Shown: piece after piece, positions 45,765-58,600 of the stretch | Layout of the letters: each line of letters begins with the position of its first letter | Numbering within the stretch: position 1 is the first letter of the stretch | Assembly: GCF_001625215.2 (NCBI RefSeq) | Contig: NC_030384.2 | Coordinates: forward strand, 24,540,527 to 24,604,526 | From: Daucus carota subsp. sativus | Taxonomy: Eukaryota; Streptophyta; Magnoliopsida; Apiales; Apiaceae | Reading direction: 5' to 3' | DNA: 64,000 nt | The notes under the pieces: generated by a model | The model's database searches: none | Seen by the model: the letters and a program-made list of their open reading frames with translations, nothing else | What the model was told of the DNA's origin: nothing | Position numbers and translations under genes: made by a program

Positions 45765-48215
45765 ATGGAATCTCAGAAGCTGCATTCATGTTTCATCATC
45801 TTTGTCATCATTTTCAGGTATTTCACTCTATTTTGTCTAGTGAATAAATTTAACAATTTCTTGAATACTTAATGTGCTCAGTGATTTCATATTTTCTGAT
45901 GGTGAGTCTCCCTATTGCTCTAGTTTAAGTCTTAAAGACTGCACAGCTTGGAATCCCTTCAAAATCTTCAAAAAACACAAAACCAGGCAGCCCTTGCCTG
46001 TCCAATCCATCTTCAAGCTTCCTTCTCCGCCTCCTCCCTGGCCTTCTGGTAATTTCCGTCTCACTCGTTTCTATACGGGTCTTTTTCACTGCTCGGCACA
46101 CTCACTTCAATGCTACTATAAAGTATAGTTCTATAACTTATTTTCATAATATTATACTCCCTCCGTCCCCCTCAATTGTTTACATTGGAGGGGGACACAG
46201 AGACCAAGACAATGTATGAAAAATGAGTAAAGTTAGATGAAAAGTGGGTAAAGTGGTGGGACCTATAATAATAGATTTGAGATAGTGGAGGAAAGTAGTG
46301 GCTGTAATAGTAGTTTTTATTGTTAAATATGAGATAGTGGGGGAAGATAGTGGGTGTAATGATGAGAAAAACTTACTATTTATAGTAACGTAAAGAAATG
46401 AGAGGGACATCCCAAAATAGTAACTGTAAATAAATGAGAGGGACAGAGGGAGTAGAACTTTATTATAGAATTTTATAGAACTATACTTTACGGGAGCATT
46501 AAAGTATGTCTTGCTTGTCCCCGTCCATCAATGGGTACAATTTAGGGGGACGGTGGGAATATTATTTAGTCATTTCATTGTTATGACGCCCAAACAAGAG
46601 CGTTTCTAGAGTTAGGACAATGCCAAAGGACTCATATGATTTGTTGTGTACAATTTATATAGGTCAAGGTTTTGCCAATGGAACTATTGATCTAGGAGGA
46701 CTCCTGGTGTCTCAGATATCGTCTTTTAGTAAAGTCTGGGCCGCGCTTGAGGGCGGACCAGATAATCGTGGTGCTACATTTTATGAACCATCTTTGATTC
46801 CAGAAGGGTTTTTTATGCTTGGGAGCTATAGTCAGCCAAACAACCGACCTCTTTTTGGATGGGTTTTAGTCGCTAAAGATGTGACAAACAATGCATCACA
46901 AGGGGCTTTAGCTTTACCGACTAATTACACTCTTGTTTGGAGTAGTGAGTCGCGAGACATTAAGCAAGATGGAGTTGGCTACATTTGGTTGCCTACACCG
47001 CCACAAGGTTATAATCCTATTGGCCATGTTGTTACCAATTCATCCGAGAGGCCTCCCCTTGACATGATCCGTTGTGTGCGATCTGATCTTACTGCATTGA
47101 TTGAAATTGAGGGCTTGATTTGGCGACCAGATAATGGATTGAATGTATATACTTCAAGGCCAGCAGCCAGAGGAAGCAACGACTCGAGTGTCCCAGCTGG
47201 AACATTTGTGGTACAAACTGATGGAGTTGCGTTATCTTTATCTTGTTTAAAGAATGTCAGGAATAGTTTATCAGCTATGCCAAATGTGAGCCAAATTCAA
47301 GAATTGGTTAGAGCTTATTCTCCGATGCTGTACTTTCATCCTGACGAACAGTTTCTGCCCTCTTCAGTGAGCTGGTTTTTTCAAAATGGGGCATTATTGT
47401 ATACTAAAGGCAACGAATCTAATCCGGTTGCTATTGATCCTACGGGCTCTAATCTCCCCCTAAATGGAACAGACGATGGCGCATATTGGCTAGACCTTCC
47501 CATCAATCAAACAATCCGCGACAGCCTTAAGAAAGGTAATTTGCAAAATGCTGAGGCATATCTACATGTTAAACCTAGGCTTGGTGCCACATTTACTGAC
47601 ATAGTAGTTTGGATATTTTATCCGTTTAATGGAGCCGCAAAGGCTAAAGTCGAGGTTTTTCATAACGTCCGCTTGGGGAAAATTGGAGAACATGTTGGTG
47701 ATTGGGAACATGTGACATTGCGGATCAGCAATTTTGATGGGGAGTTAAAAACTGTCTATTTTTCGCAACATAATAGCGGAACTTGGGTGAGTTCCTCAGA
47801 CCTTGAGTTTGGAAATGGTAGCAAGCCTATTGTTTATGTGTCATTGCACGGCCACGCTGCATTTCCGCACCCCGGCCTTGTCCTGGAAGGGACTGATGAA
47901 GTTGGGATACGAAATGATATGGCGAAAGGTGACAGTGTAATGGATGCCGGGGCAACGTTTTCTGTAGTTAACGCGGAGTACTTAGGTACATCAACCATTG
48001 TTGAACCATCATGGCTAAATTATGCTGGACAATGGGGACCAAATGTTACTTATGATATTGATACAGAGCTGACTAGTGTTATGGAGTTGTTGCCAGGAGA
48101 CTTGGAAAGTGAATTCAAGAAGATTTTGAAAGATATCCCTCATGAGGTATTAGGTGAAGAAGGGCCTGTTGGTCCCAAAATGAAAGATAATTGGAATGGT
48201 GATGAAAGGGTTTGA
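45765..48215 (+). CDS. DUF946 / Vps62-like plant protein, copy 2
   Basis: Three exons, 45765-45817, 45882-46048 and 46663-48215, encode 590 aa; splice phases join correctly (AG|T and G|GT). The body matches copy 1 along its whole length (GFANGTIDLGG, EGGPDNRGATFYEP, YSPMLYFHPDE, GEHVGDWEHVTLRISNF, GPVGPKMKDNW). Unlike copy 1 it has an extra first exon that gives a hydrophobic N-terminus (CFIIFVIIFSDFIF) before KDCTAWNPFKIFKKHK, which could be a signal peptide or anchor. That exon is predicted from splice sites only. An alternative start inside exon 2 would remove the hydrophobic part. Intron 2 contains a Stowaway MITE. Confidence 0.87.
46157..46452. mobile_element. Stowaway MITE in intron 2 of DUF946 copy 2
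   Basis: CTCCCTCCGTCCCCCTCAATT on the left and a diverged AGAGGGACAGAGGGAG on the right, flanked by TA (46155-46156, 46453-46454). 296 bp. Confidence 0.9.
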
Positions 48216-48407
48216 CAAGTTTCTTGCTTTTAAGTGCTTCATGCATATTAGTTCAACTAATTTGTTGCTTTAGCCATTGACAAAACTGAGATTAGCAATA
48301 ATCTCAAGTAATGTAGAGATCTTTTATTAGAAAAACATGTCCACTGTAAAAATTGGTTAGAAACTTGATCAATTTTCTTTAAATAGACTGGCAACCAATT
48401 CCTAATT

Positions 48408-49209
48408 GGGTTAATTATCAAACTCATCACTCAAGTCGACAAAAGATATCAATTTCGTCACTGAACTCCATGGGGTCTCAAGTGGCTCATTAAACTCGCT
48501 TAGTGGTATCAAACTCATCACTGTCGTTAACTTTTAAGTTAAAACTAACGGAAATATGGACGGAATAACAGATGGCAGAAGAGTTTGACAGCTGGCAGGC
48601 CACATGTGACTAGTTTAGTTTGAAGTTTGTATCTGGAAATAAGGAAACAATGTTATACCTTTTCTATCACAGTATGCAATCTTTTTATTACATTAATTTT
48701 AGGATATAATTATCTAAATAAATTCATGAAAATAAATTTTAAGATATAATTAGCTAAACATCCAAGATCAACTTTTAATAATTTATAAATAATAATGAAA
48801 TGTAATCTGTTTTAATAATTATACTCTAATAAAAAACATAAAAGTTAATCTTGGATGTTTAGTTAATTATATTTTAAAATTTAGTTCCACACATTTATTT
48901 AGATGATTATATTATTTATATCCTAAATTAATGTAATAAAAAAATTACATACTGTGGGTGAAAAGGATAACGTTGTTTATTTATTTCCAAATACAAACTT
49001 CTAACTAAATTAGTCACATGTGGCCTGCCAGCTATCAAACCCTTTTGTCATCTGTCATTCCGTCTATACTTCTATTAATTTTAATCTAAAAGTTAACGGT
49101 AGTGATGAGTTTGATACCACTAAGCGAGTTTAATGAGCTACTTGAGACCCGATCAATGATGAAGTTGATATCTTTTGTCGACTTCAGTTATGAGTTTGAT
49201 AATTAACCC
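48408..49209. mobile_element. Mutator-like fold-back MITE with 10-bp target duplication
   Basis: Almost the whole 802 bp is one long inverted repeat with arms of nearly 400 bp, starting GGGTTAATTATCAAACTCAT and ending GTTTGATAATTAACCC. The direct repeat ATTCCTAATT flanks it at 48398-48407 and 49210-49219. Long TIRs and a 9-10 bp duplication are the Mutator pattern. No transposase is present. Confidence 0.93.
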
Positions 49210-49641
49210 ATTCCTAATTATGTTTCCTAACCAACTTGCATTCCAGAAGCGGGTGACGGCAAAAATGAATTCAACCTTTTTAAAACCCGGAATAAAAACC
49301 AACATGGAAACCTAAAAGTTACCCTATCCTTCGGGCCAAAAGAATTGTAATAGACAAAACATATTCATTTATAGGTCTATCAAATTGCGAAAGAAAATTA
49401 CTGCTGAAAACCTTCGGTTCACATGATACATTACAGCCTAACCATCTCATTTTTCAATCCAAGAAGTTCTAAAGAACGTCAGATCGAAAATTAGGCTGAA
49501 GGTATCCTATAGCTTCTCCATGTTACAAAGCTTTTCACCAACCAAAAAGTTAAGCTACACATTATAGTCTCCTTTCCTATCTCAAGCATCTGAAAATACT
49601 GGCATGTATATCTCAATCTTCAAGGAACACATGTGACTGTT

Positions 49642-52600
49642 TCATAAGAAATAATCTGGTGTTCTTCGAGTCACATCTGGTTCTCCTCTCCTTGGAGCTG
49701 GCTCAAACTGCAAGAAAGTTATATATGAGAAGCACATGTTAAGTTCTTCAAATTCAATTAGTTGGAAGTCATCAATAGAACAGTTAACAGCCTTAGTGGA
49801 ACATCAGATATTGATTGAAGTACAACATGGTTGGCCATTTAACACAAACAGTAAACCAATGTGAGGCAGCAAGTTTCAGACATATAAACCTTTGTTTGCA
49901 GATGTGCGATGCAAGTGAGCCTATTTTATTATTGGGGATGTAATACCAGAACCAACTACAGTCTAATGGTTTTTACGATGCCTCGAGGGGTATGCACTGA
50001 TCTGAAAAGGACTTGGTATGCTTTGAAGAAAATACTTATATTAAACGGCAAGTATCAGACAAGCACGAGCACTGAGGACAGTGCATTTTACATTTTATAC
50101 AGTCAATCAGTTTAATACCCAGAAGAGAGGGGGGTAAGTGAGAGACTGAGTAAACGCCCTCTCTCCTGGGTATAGTCACAGAGAGAGTAAGAGGGAGGGA
50201 GGGAGGGAGGGAGGGAGGGACCTGAATAAACGTATGGCCGTTGCAGTCATCGACTTCCAATATAGATGCCATGTTTCCACACCGATAGCAATAATTTGGT
50301 GCACTAAAGATCGTCACCACTTTTTGGTCCTGTAGTACACGTTCGATACATAGTAAGCGAAACATAAGCACTAGGTAGATAATAAAATTTAAAATAAACA
50401 AATAATAGACTTGATTTAGAAAGCAGAATTATTACATGTCCCCAGTTATATCCCTCCATAACCAGCTGATGAGCTCGAGCAATAAGCTTCAGGCTGTTGG
50501 TGTGGTTAAATTGCTCAGATATGTCCTGAAAATTATATAATATGTATATATTTATATAGCTTATAACATGTTGAAAGAAATAAAAAAGAAATTGTCAACC
50601 ATCAGGCAAAAATATTACTTGGCCAAAAGTGTATCCAGCACCACGCGGGGATATACCCCAACCACATCGATCATCTGGGTCAGACCACAAAAGATCACAC
50701 ATTGGGCCTTCATGTGGGACTTCTTGAACACGATCAAAGTTTCTGATGTTATCAAGTGTTTCAATAGATGGGGATAATCCACCATGCAGACAGAATATCT
50801 CCGATTCAACCTAGCATTCACATTAAGATAAGGATGACAGGTTCATTTGCATTTAATACACGCATAGAAGTACATACAATACAGAAACAAATATTATGAT
50901 TTGCTGGGCAAAACATATATGGGCCGGAGAATATATTGATCAGGACCATGCTTTTTCTAGTGCCAGGACACCATGATAGCTACTGAACAAACTAATATTA
51001 CAAGCTAAGAAAAATAAAAATTTAGTGCATCAAAGAAGGCTATGGGATACAGCTCCTAAATTTAGTGAGTCTAGTGACAAGTTTTCTTAGGTCAGAGATC
51101 ATTTGTGCAAAGTTGTCAAGCTTATTGGTTTCTGATGTACAAAAACTGAAACAAAAGTGGAAATAAAGACAATAAACATATTATTTGTAGCAACAAGGGG
51201 AACTTATTCACTCCCAAACAAAAAAGAACTTCAATTTCTGCTTCTATTCTTTCGAAGAGGAACAGATTATGACTGAGCTAACAATTGCTACCCAAGAATA
51301 TACTGTTTCTTTCATATTAAGAACAAGTCCAACAATGTTCTAAAATGATGTCCTAAACTAAAATTTGGTACAATTAAGTGCTCCAACAATGTCCTAGTGG
51401 TGCCTTACAACACTAGGACGTCCAACACGTGCTTCAGTTTTAAGGCACCATTATGCATGTCTAAATCATATTTATCGCTAAAAATTTTCATTTTCCTACA
51501 TTTCAACACATCTCTTTCCTCTTATCTTTCCCTTCCCTCCAATAGAAATTCGAATATATAATTATTTTAATAAAAAGACATGTTATTGGAGTTCATATTT
51601 TAAAATAATGTCCTAAATCATTAGAACACTGTTTTTTATTATATTTACAAGGCACTTACTAGACACTGTTGGACTTGCTTTAAGATGCCAACATGATAAG
51701 ATGTGAAAATGAGAAAAGAAGTCACTTATGATTGTTCTAGGTTTAAATATAGAGACTACAGGATAAAAATAGTTAGGTATACAGGAAAAAACTCAGATTG
51801 TATAAAAGATGATTATGGTTAACAATACTAATAACTTGAAAATAAAGTTATTTTATTCGTATTAAAAAAACGCAATGATTTTCTTAATATATTCGTTTAT
51901 TAATTTATTTATTTTAAAAAATAATCCAAACCAACTTCTGATTATATAATAAAAATCCAAGATTTAACAATGTTTCAAATTTATAAAATAAATAACTTTA
52001 TTCATATGTAAAGGTGCTGTTGCATAATTATATACGAAATAATTAGATTATAATATGACCAAGGGGAAAATTTGAACAATAATAAAAACAAAACCATTAT
52101 ATAATACATAAGATATGAAATTTATAAATAAATGCCAAGAAAGTATTTGTTAATATAATAATTAAGTCACAGAATGATAGTGGATAAAAGGTTATATTAG
52201 ACAAATAATATGGGGTGATTGTTCTATATATTACGTAGATGATGGAAGTAACAGATTTATATAACACGTGAATGATAATAGAATTGTATTTGTAGAATGT
52301 CTACTGATATTAAACATAATAGGATTCCAATAAAAAATTAAAAAATGAATCACTATTTAGTTCACATAAGATATTAGATATATGTAAAAATGTATATATT
52401 TATCTAATAAATTAAACTTGTTACCATGTGTGTGCGCTTTTAGTCAAAACAACTAGATGTATGAAAACTATTAAGTGCTAGATAGCAAACTTATTGATGA
52501 CCCAAGTAAGACAGATTCACTACATTATCCAATTCTGGAGGAATAACCTTAATACCTTACTAGTATATGAATGGAATAAACATATAATTAGGGACAACCC

Positions 52601-55600
52601 ATGAAGATTAGGAGCAAGAATGCTAACCAGAGCTGTCAGCGGAAAGTAATCAAAAAGATCCGTAAATATCTTCCAAACATTAGCATTGCCATACCTGCAA
52701 ACAGGTGGAACCAACAACAATATGCTGACTAAAAGAATATTGGTGCCAATACATGTACCACTGAAGGCTGCAGAAAAAGTTTATTGCTACTAATTCAAAG
52801 ATCCAAATAAGGATTTATTTTGCAAGGTTGGGTTAGAATTTACTACAACTAGTATTCTTAATGGTGTCCTCCCGCTCCAAGTTTGAAAGACGGAGGAAAG
52901 CAAACATAAGGGGAGTCAGATTACCTTCACAGCTTCACTTCCATCCCGAAATAGGGATGAAAAGGAAAATATATGGGGATTCTATCCTTACAAATTTATC
53001 ACTTTAATTTCAAATATAAAGTTTTATTCCGTTTATTGATCTCTTCAATCTTCATTCACATCCCTTTAACTTCCCCGCCTTAAAACTCAAGAGCACACTA
53101 GTAAGAGTCCATTCACTTTGTTTGTTTTTTTACTTCTCTCTGCATCCCTCTACTTTCTTTCCAGGAAAACAATGGAGCAAGCCAGTACTAAGCACCAGAG
53201 GGAAGACACAATTGTTAAAATCCGAATGAGCATAAGCACATCAATATTTTCAAAAAATATGCATTTCAACTTATATTATTAAGTGCTGTTAAGGTAGGTT
53301 GATAATGAGAAAACAATAATTAACGACATATATAAACATTAAACTAAAAAAAACCTAGATACAGTTGGACCTCATAGACAATATAGTAAAGAAACTTACT
53401 TCCGGAGGCATTCATCATAAAAACCATACACTTGAGTGATCTGCACATGAATACATAAACCTATTATTATATATATATATATAACATTCATATCACAAGA
53501 GAAACTGGGAGGGTTAACTTCCCAGTTAACTATATCATATAGCGGAATAAGAAGACTAAAGTGTTGATCATTTCTCAGATACAGACAATTTGCGGAGCAT
53601 TGTTATGCATACAGAGAGATAGTGGTATTAGGTATGACAGTTCGACAACGTTACAAGTATTTTAATTTAGATACTATTGTTTTTCAACCAACATTTCCTA
53701 TAATTAAGTTACAATAATTCGAGGATTTGTATGACATGCTCTCAGACCATGGCTGAGCTGCTTAGCCTGTTATAGCATTCACATAGTGAAGCAATTTTAG
53801 ACATAAATATCAGTAAGAGCCAATAACATTTTTCTGTATGAGCAGAAACGACACGGCTAAAGAAGCATACTTTCTTAAGAATGAATTCAACTTACAAGAT
53901 TAACATTAATATTCCCTGTTTTTCATAAGCAACTGGAAGGTGAATATCTTAGGTGTATATATAAATTTACTTCTTTAACTCTTTTTATTGTAACTCTTTT
54001 TTCTGTGTATAACTCTGTATTTTTATATCAGATTGTTGCATGATAAGAAGAAATCTAAAATGGAGAACCTTAAACATCTCAGTTGATTAAAATACGTATC
54101 TATACAGTATACACCCAAAAAATCGTATTCATTAGCCAAGCAGCTCGTGTGACAAATCATTATCCACACTAATCATTAACTTATGGGCTTTCAAAGAAAT
54201 CAAGAATATAAAACATGATACTTTGTTTGTTTAAAGGCTTTACCATTTTCAAGGAACATGTTTTTTGACATAAATACCTGACGGCTTTCATGATTTCCTC
54301 TGAGAATTGTAATTCGCTGGTGATATCGCACTTTCAGAGCCACTAAAAGCTGAATCAAAAAAGCAAGTCAGCTTTGTAGTCTGTACATCCGTGTAGGACA
54401 ATAAATGCGTGCATCTCAAGGTGATTTAAGGGATGTCAACAAAAAACATGACGAGCTAAGAAACTTATGTTATTGAGCTTCGACTAGTTAACAAATTAAG
54501 CTGATATAATTGTAAAGAGCAGAATATGAGGAAAATGTAATAACAGATTCCAGAATACGGATGCCATGACCACAAAAGAGAAAATAAATATCTTACAAAA
54601 CAACTGAATCAGCAAATAAATTTACTTTCTATATTTGGTATATATAGAGAGATCTTACCGTCACAGTTTCAACAGAATAATAGCCACGATCCACATAATC
54701 GCCCATAAACAAGTAATTTGTATCTGGACACTGTCATGACGCAGAGAAGGATTAAGACTAATTATAAGCTACATAGATTGAAGATAATTAGTAAATGTTA
54801 AAATGGCAAAGGCAATAAGATAGGCAATAGGAATATGTACATAAGCATAGTTAACGACTACACTGAACAGAACATTCCTGCTCTCCCAGTCAGCTGTCTG
54901 AATTTTCTCTCAAATACATGAATTTCATCCATTAAAACAAGATTATAATCTGTGCTATGCACAATGTTATTATATCCGAGAATCAAAAAAAAAAAAATTA
55001 AAAAAGAGTTACATGCTGCATCTTATTTTATAAATGAAGATGAATGTGTACTATACTACTACTGTACTATATTTTAACTTGTTGCTGTGGATCAAAGCCT
55101 AATCTTATTTCTTCACAATTAGAACTAAATCATAAAGTCTGAAAATTTATTATATTTTTTCGTCAGTTTGAGGCCAAAACATTTAGTATAGGCCTTGAAC
55201 TTGTGCTGAATTTCACCTTCAAGGCCTTGAATTTTTTTCTTATTTTCTTTTCTTCATTTGCATCAATGGATCACTAAGAGTCCAAAGAGCTAATATAAAT
55301 ACTTTCACCATGTCAATTACAATTTAGTATTATGTACTTCAACTGTGAGCTTTGTCTCAACACAACAGGAAGAACCACAAAATCAAAAATGCACCCATAA
55401 ATGAATATATGGGTACTCATGGCACAGGTGTTAAGTAAAGATGATACAAGATTGCATCCAGATTCCAGACTATCCAGATGATCGATGCATTTAGAAATGA
55501 AAAAATTATTATAAAGGACTGAGATCTGAAATGACCACAGTTCCCAACCAAATCAACAATCACTACCTCAGTCCCACTGAGTAGCATACGTTTGGGATAG

Positions 55601-58600
55601 AGGGTTCGACACGTATTTTAAGGCTCTTATATAATATAGTTCCATAAATTTTCTAAATTTTTATATAGAAACAAAAAATTTTAAAAATGAGTTATAGAAC
55701 TATACTTTGTAGAAGCCTTAAAATGTGTGCCGAGTAATGCAAAATCAATTGTATAGAAATGAGTGGGACAGAGCAAGTACATATTGCTACTAACTACTAA
55801 CTTCCAACTTGCTTTCCAAATAATAGTTAACGATGTGTAAACATGGGACTGTCATCTATTTGTAGAAAACCATCACAAGTTTGCCAATACAAATATGATC
55901 GTGGGACCATTTCAAATTCTACATAAAATGCACCATATAGTATTTCAGCTTCCTACAGAGTGATGATCAAATTACTATTTCAGCTTCCCAAAAAAAGAGA
56001 AGACCCCTACTAATCTTCAATGCCATTCTTTTGGCTATTTTATACTTTCTAACCACATTTTACCTGGTTCAAAATGCCAAAAAGAAAAAACAAACTGAGA
56101 ACATATACTTAACGAACATATACCTTTCCTCCAATGCGGAAGAGTTCAGCTAGATCATGAAACTGCCCATGGATGTCTCCACAGATGGTTACAGGGCTTT
56201 TTACAGGCTACAATTCGAGAGAAATAATTCAATGAGACCAAATATTGGTGAAGTAATTAGTATGAGACACAAGTCACAAGGAAAATTCTAGTCACATTTG
56301 TGTATATATAAGGCCTACCAGTAAGTCAAATATGCAGGACTTATCCGTAAAGCATGACTGAATATAAATAGAACAGCTCTCTGGGAAATTATTATTTACG
56401 TTATAATAGCTTGAGGTACTGTACATTGTTTGTTTTGTCAGTGATTGATAAAAAAACTCAAATTCAGAGACTTTTGTCACAAAGTTCCTAATTTTCTTCC
56501 TATAAACATCTGTTAGGTACAATTTAACAAAATAAGTCCATTTTACCAATAATAACTAATAAGACCTGCATGAACCCCAGAATGAGCTCCTCGGACATGT
56601 TGATACTATTTCTCTAAAGGTTTCTGGCAATGGATGAGAGTCTGAAGATACACTTAGAGAGTAAAAGTACCTGAGGAAGGAACAGGTGGAAAAACTGGCC
56701 TCTATCAATCCTTTGGAGTACGAAGGGCAGGAAAAGTGTGAGATGCAACAATATATCTACACGGACTGCTAAAAATTATACACTGAGGATCAACGCAAGG
56801 CATAGAATGGGTTGTGATGCTAAACATAACAACAGAAGATACTTCTACAAAAAAAATTGACGAAGTTTTGAGGTATTTGGAGCTAGCTGTCCAGGCTTTA
56901 ATGTCAAAAGAGGATCCAGACCATGTGATCAGCAAGATGGAGGTGAGAAAAGTATATTGGTACTACATGTATTCGAGAGATTGCCATGATACTACAAATA
57001 TAGAGCATAGAAGTAAAAAACTGCTCTCCCAGAAAGTACTAATGAACAAATGTATATAAAATGCCCACATATTCATGAGTTGATCAAGAAGATAAGTATT
57101 GATGAATGTTGAAACTATAGCCTACCCTGAGCCCTCTCAACTCCTCTGCTGCATGCAGGAAGCTCTTAATGAACAAATTTTGATTGTCAAGGTGGAAACT
57201 AGAATTGTTTATGAACAATTCTGAAGTAAATTGTTCATTCTAGAGACAAAAACCTCTTGAAACTCTATGTGTACGTATCCAGATGAATTCAGGTAGACTT
57301 CATACTATGGGGGAGAGAAAGCAGCTGAAGAAAGGATCATCTATTCATCTGATTATACAGTTATAAAGCGTTGGATGCATATTTCTATTTATGATATTCT
57401 AAACAGCTTAGGGAGAAGATAGATGGCTAAACAAATAAAATCTCAAATCGAAGTCTGCCCTTAGGGGTAACACGGTTTACTGATGTAACTAGATTATACT
57501 GATAAGTGTGCTTAAAACAATTTCAAGTACATCCTCTTAGCTGCTTATGTATACAGTCTAAAGGCCAAAAATAACAATAATATCAGATCTAAAAAAAGGT
57601 GAAAAAGTAATATATACCTGTACATTACTTTCCTCCATTAGAATCTCCTTAGCCTTGTCACATAAAGCCCTAACCTACATCAACAAGTACCCATTTATAC
57701 ACAATAGAGTACAGGAAATGTTTGTTAAGAAAATTGAAGGGAGATAATAACTTGGAATAAAATGTAAAAAACATATATTTCCCTCAAAAATACAATGAGG
57801 CTTCTAATAATATATACATACTCATAATATCACAGTAAAACCAAGTATCACACTAGAAATCACATGCCCTTGGCATTAGAACAATCAAATAAGTGCTACC
57901 AGCTGAACTACTTGAGGGATCCAGAATAGACAACAGCAAAATTTTATCAAACATGAGGGAAATATTTTGCTTTTTCCTTAACAAATACAGCATACATGGT
58001 TGCATACGAACTACTTGCAAGTATCCAATATTACCTCAGATTTTCTTCCTTAATTTTCTTTTCTCACAACCACAAATCGAGTACTGTGTACTAAAGGACA
58101 AATTTATAACTAACTGTCCATCACAGCATTCACGATATAATTTATAAATAGATAAATACATGCATAATTACTAGGCTTTATATAATTATTTAAGAACCTC
58201 GTATTGAATAAATAAAGTAGTTTAAGTTATGGAAACAATTAAGTAGTACTCAGTAATACGGAATGAACAAATGGAATTATTGTATTGACGATCAGATAGA
58301 AAATAAATACTAACAAATAAACATATTAGTAACATATAGATGTATATATAAAACAGAAATTGACAGCAAAACTTAATTGGAACGAATAAATATATTACAG
58401 ATGCTATGTAATTAGTATATAACAAATAATTACAAGCAATGTATTAACTCATATATTCAATATATATATAGAATTTACATGACTGCATGTGCTCAAATAT
58501 ATAGTAACATATATATTACAATTTCTTTGACTCATTACCAAATGTTCTATAGAATAAATACAATATAGGAGTACGACCACAAGCCTGTATAAACCAATTT

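Larger units (their letters stand above)
50811..56123. other. PP2A introns 3-7, non-coding content
   Basis: Apart from the exons and two MITEs listed, the introns are AT-rich. A TA microsatellite lies at about 53468-53482. No nested gene is visible here. Confidence 0.5.

Noticed and set aside
50036-50221. Readthrough of PP2A exon 10 past its end ([11 protein letters not shown])
   Set aside because: The conserved [12 protein letters not shown] exon follows at 49707 with correct phase, so this is intron.
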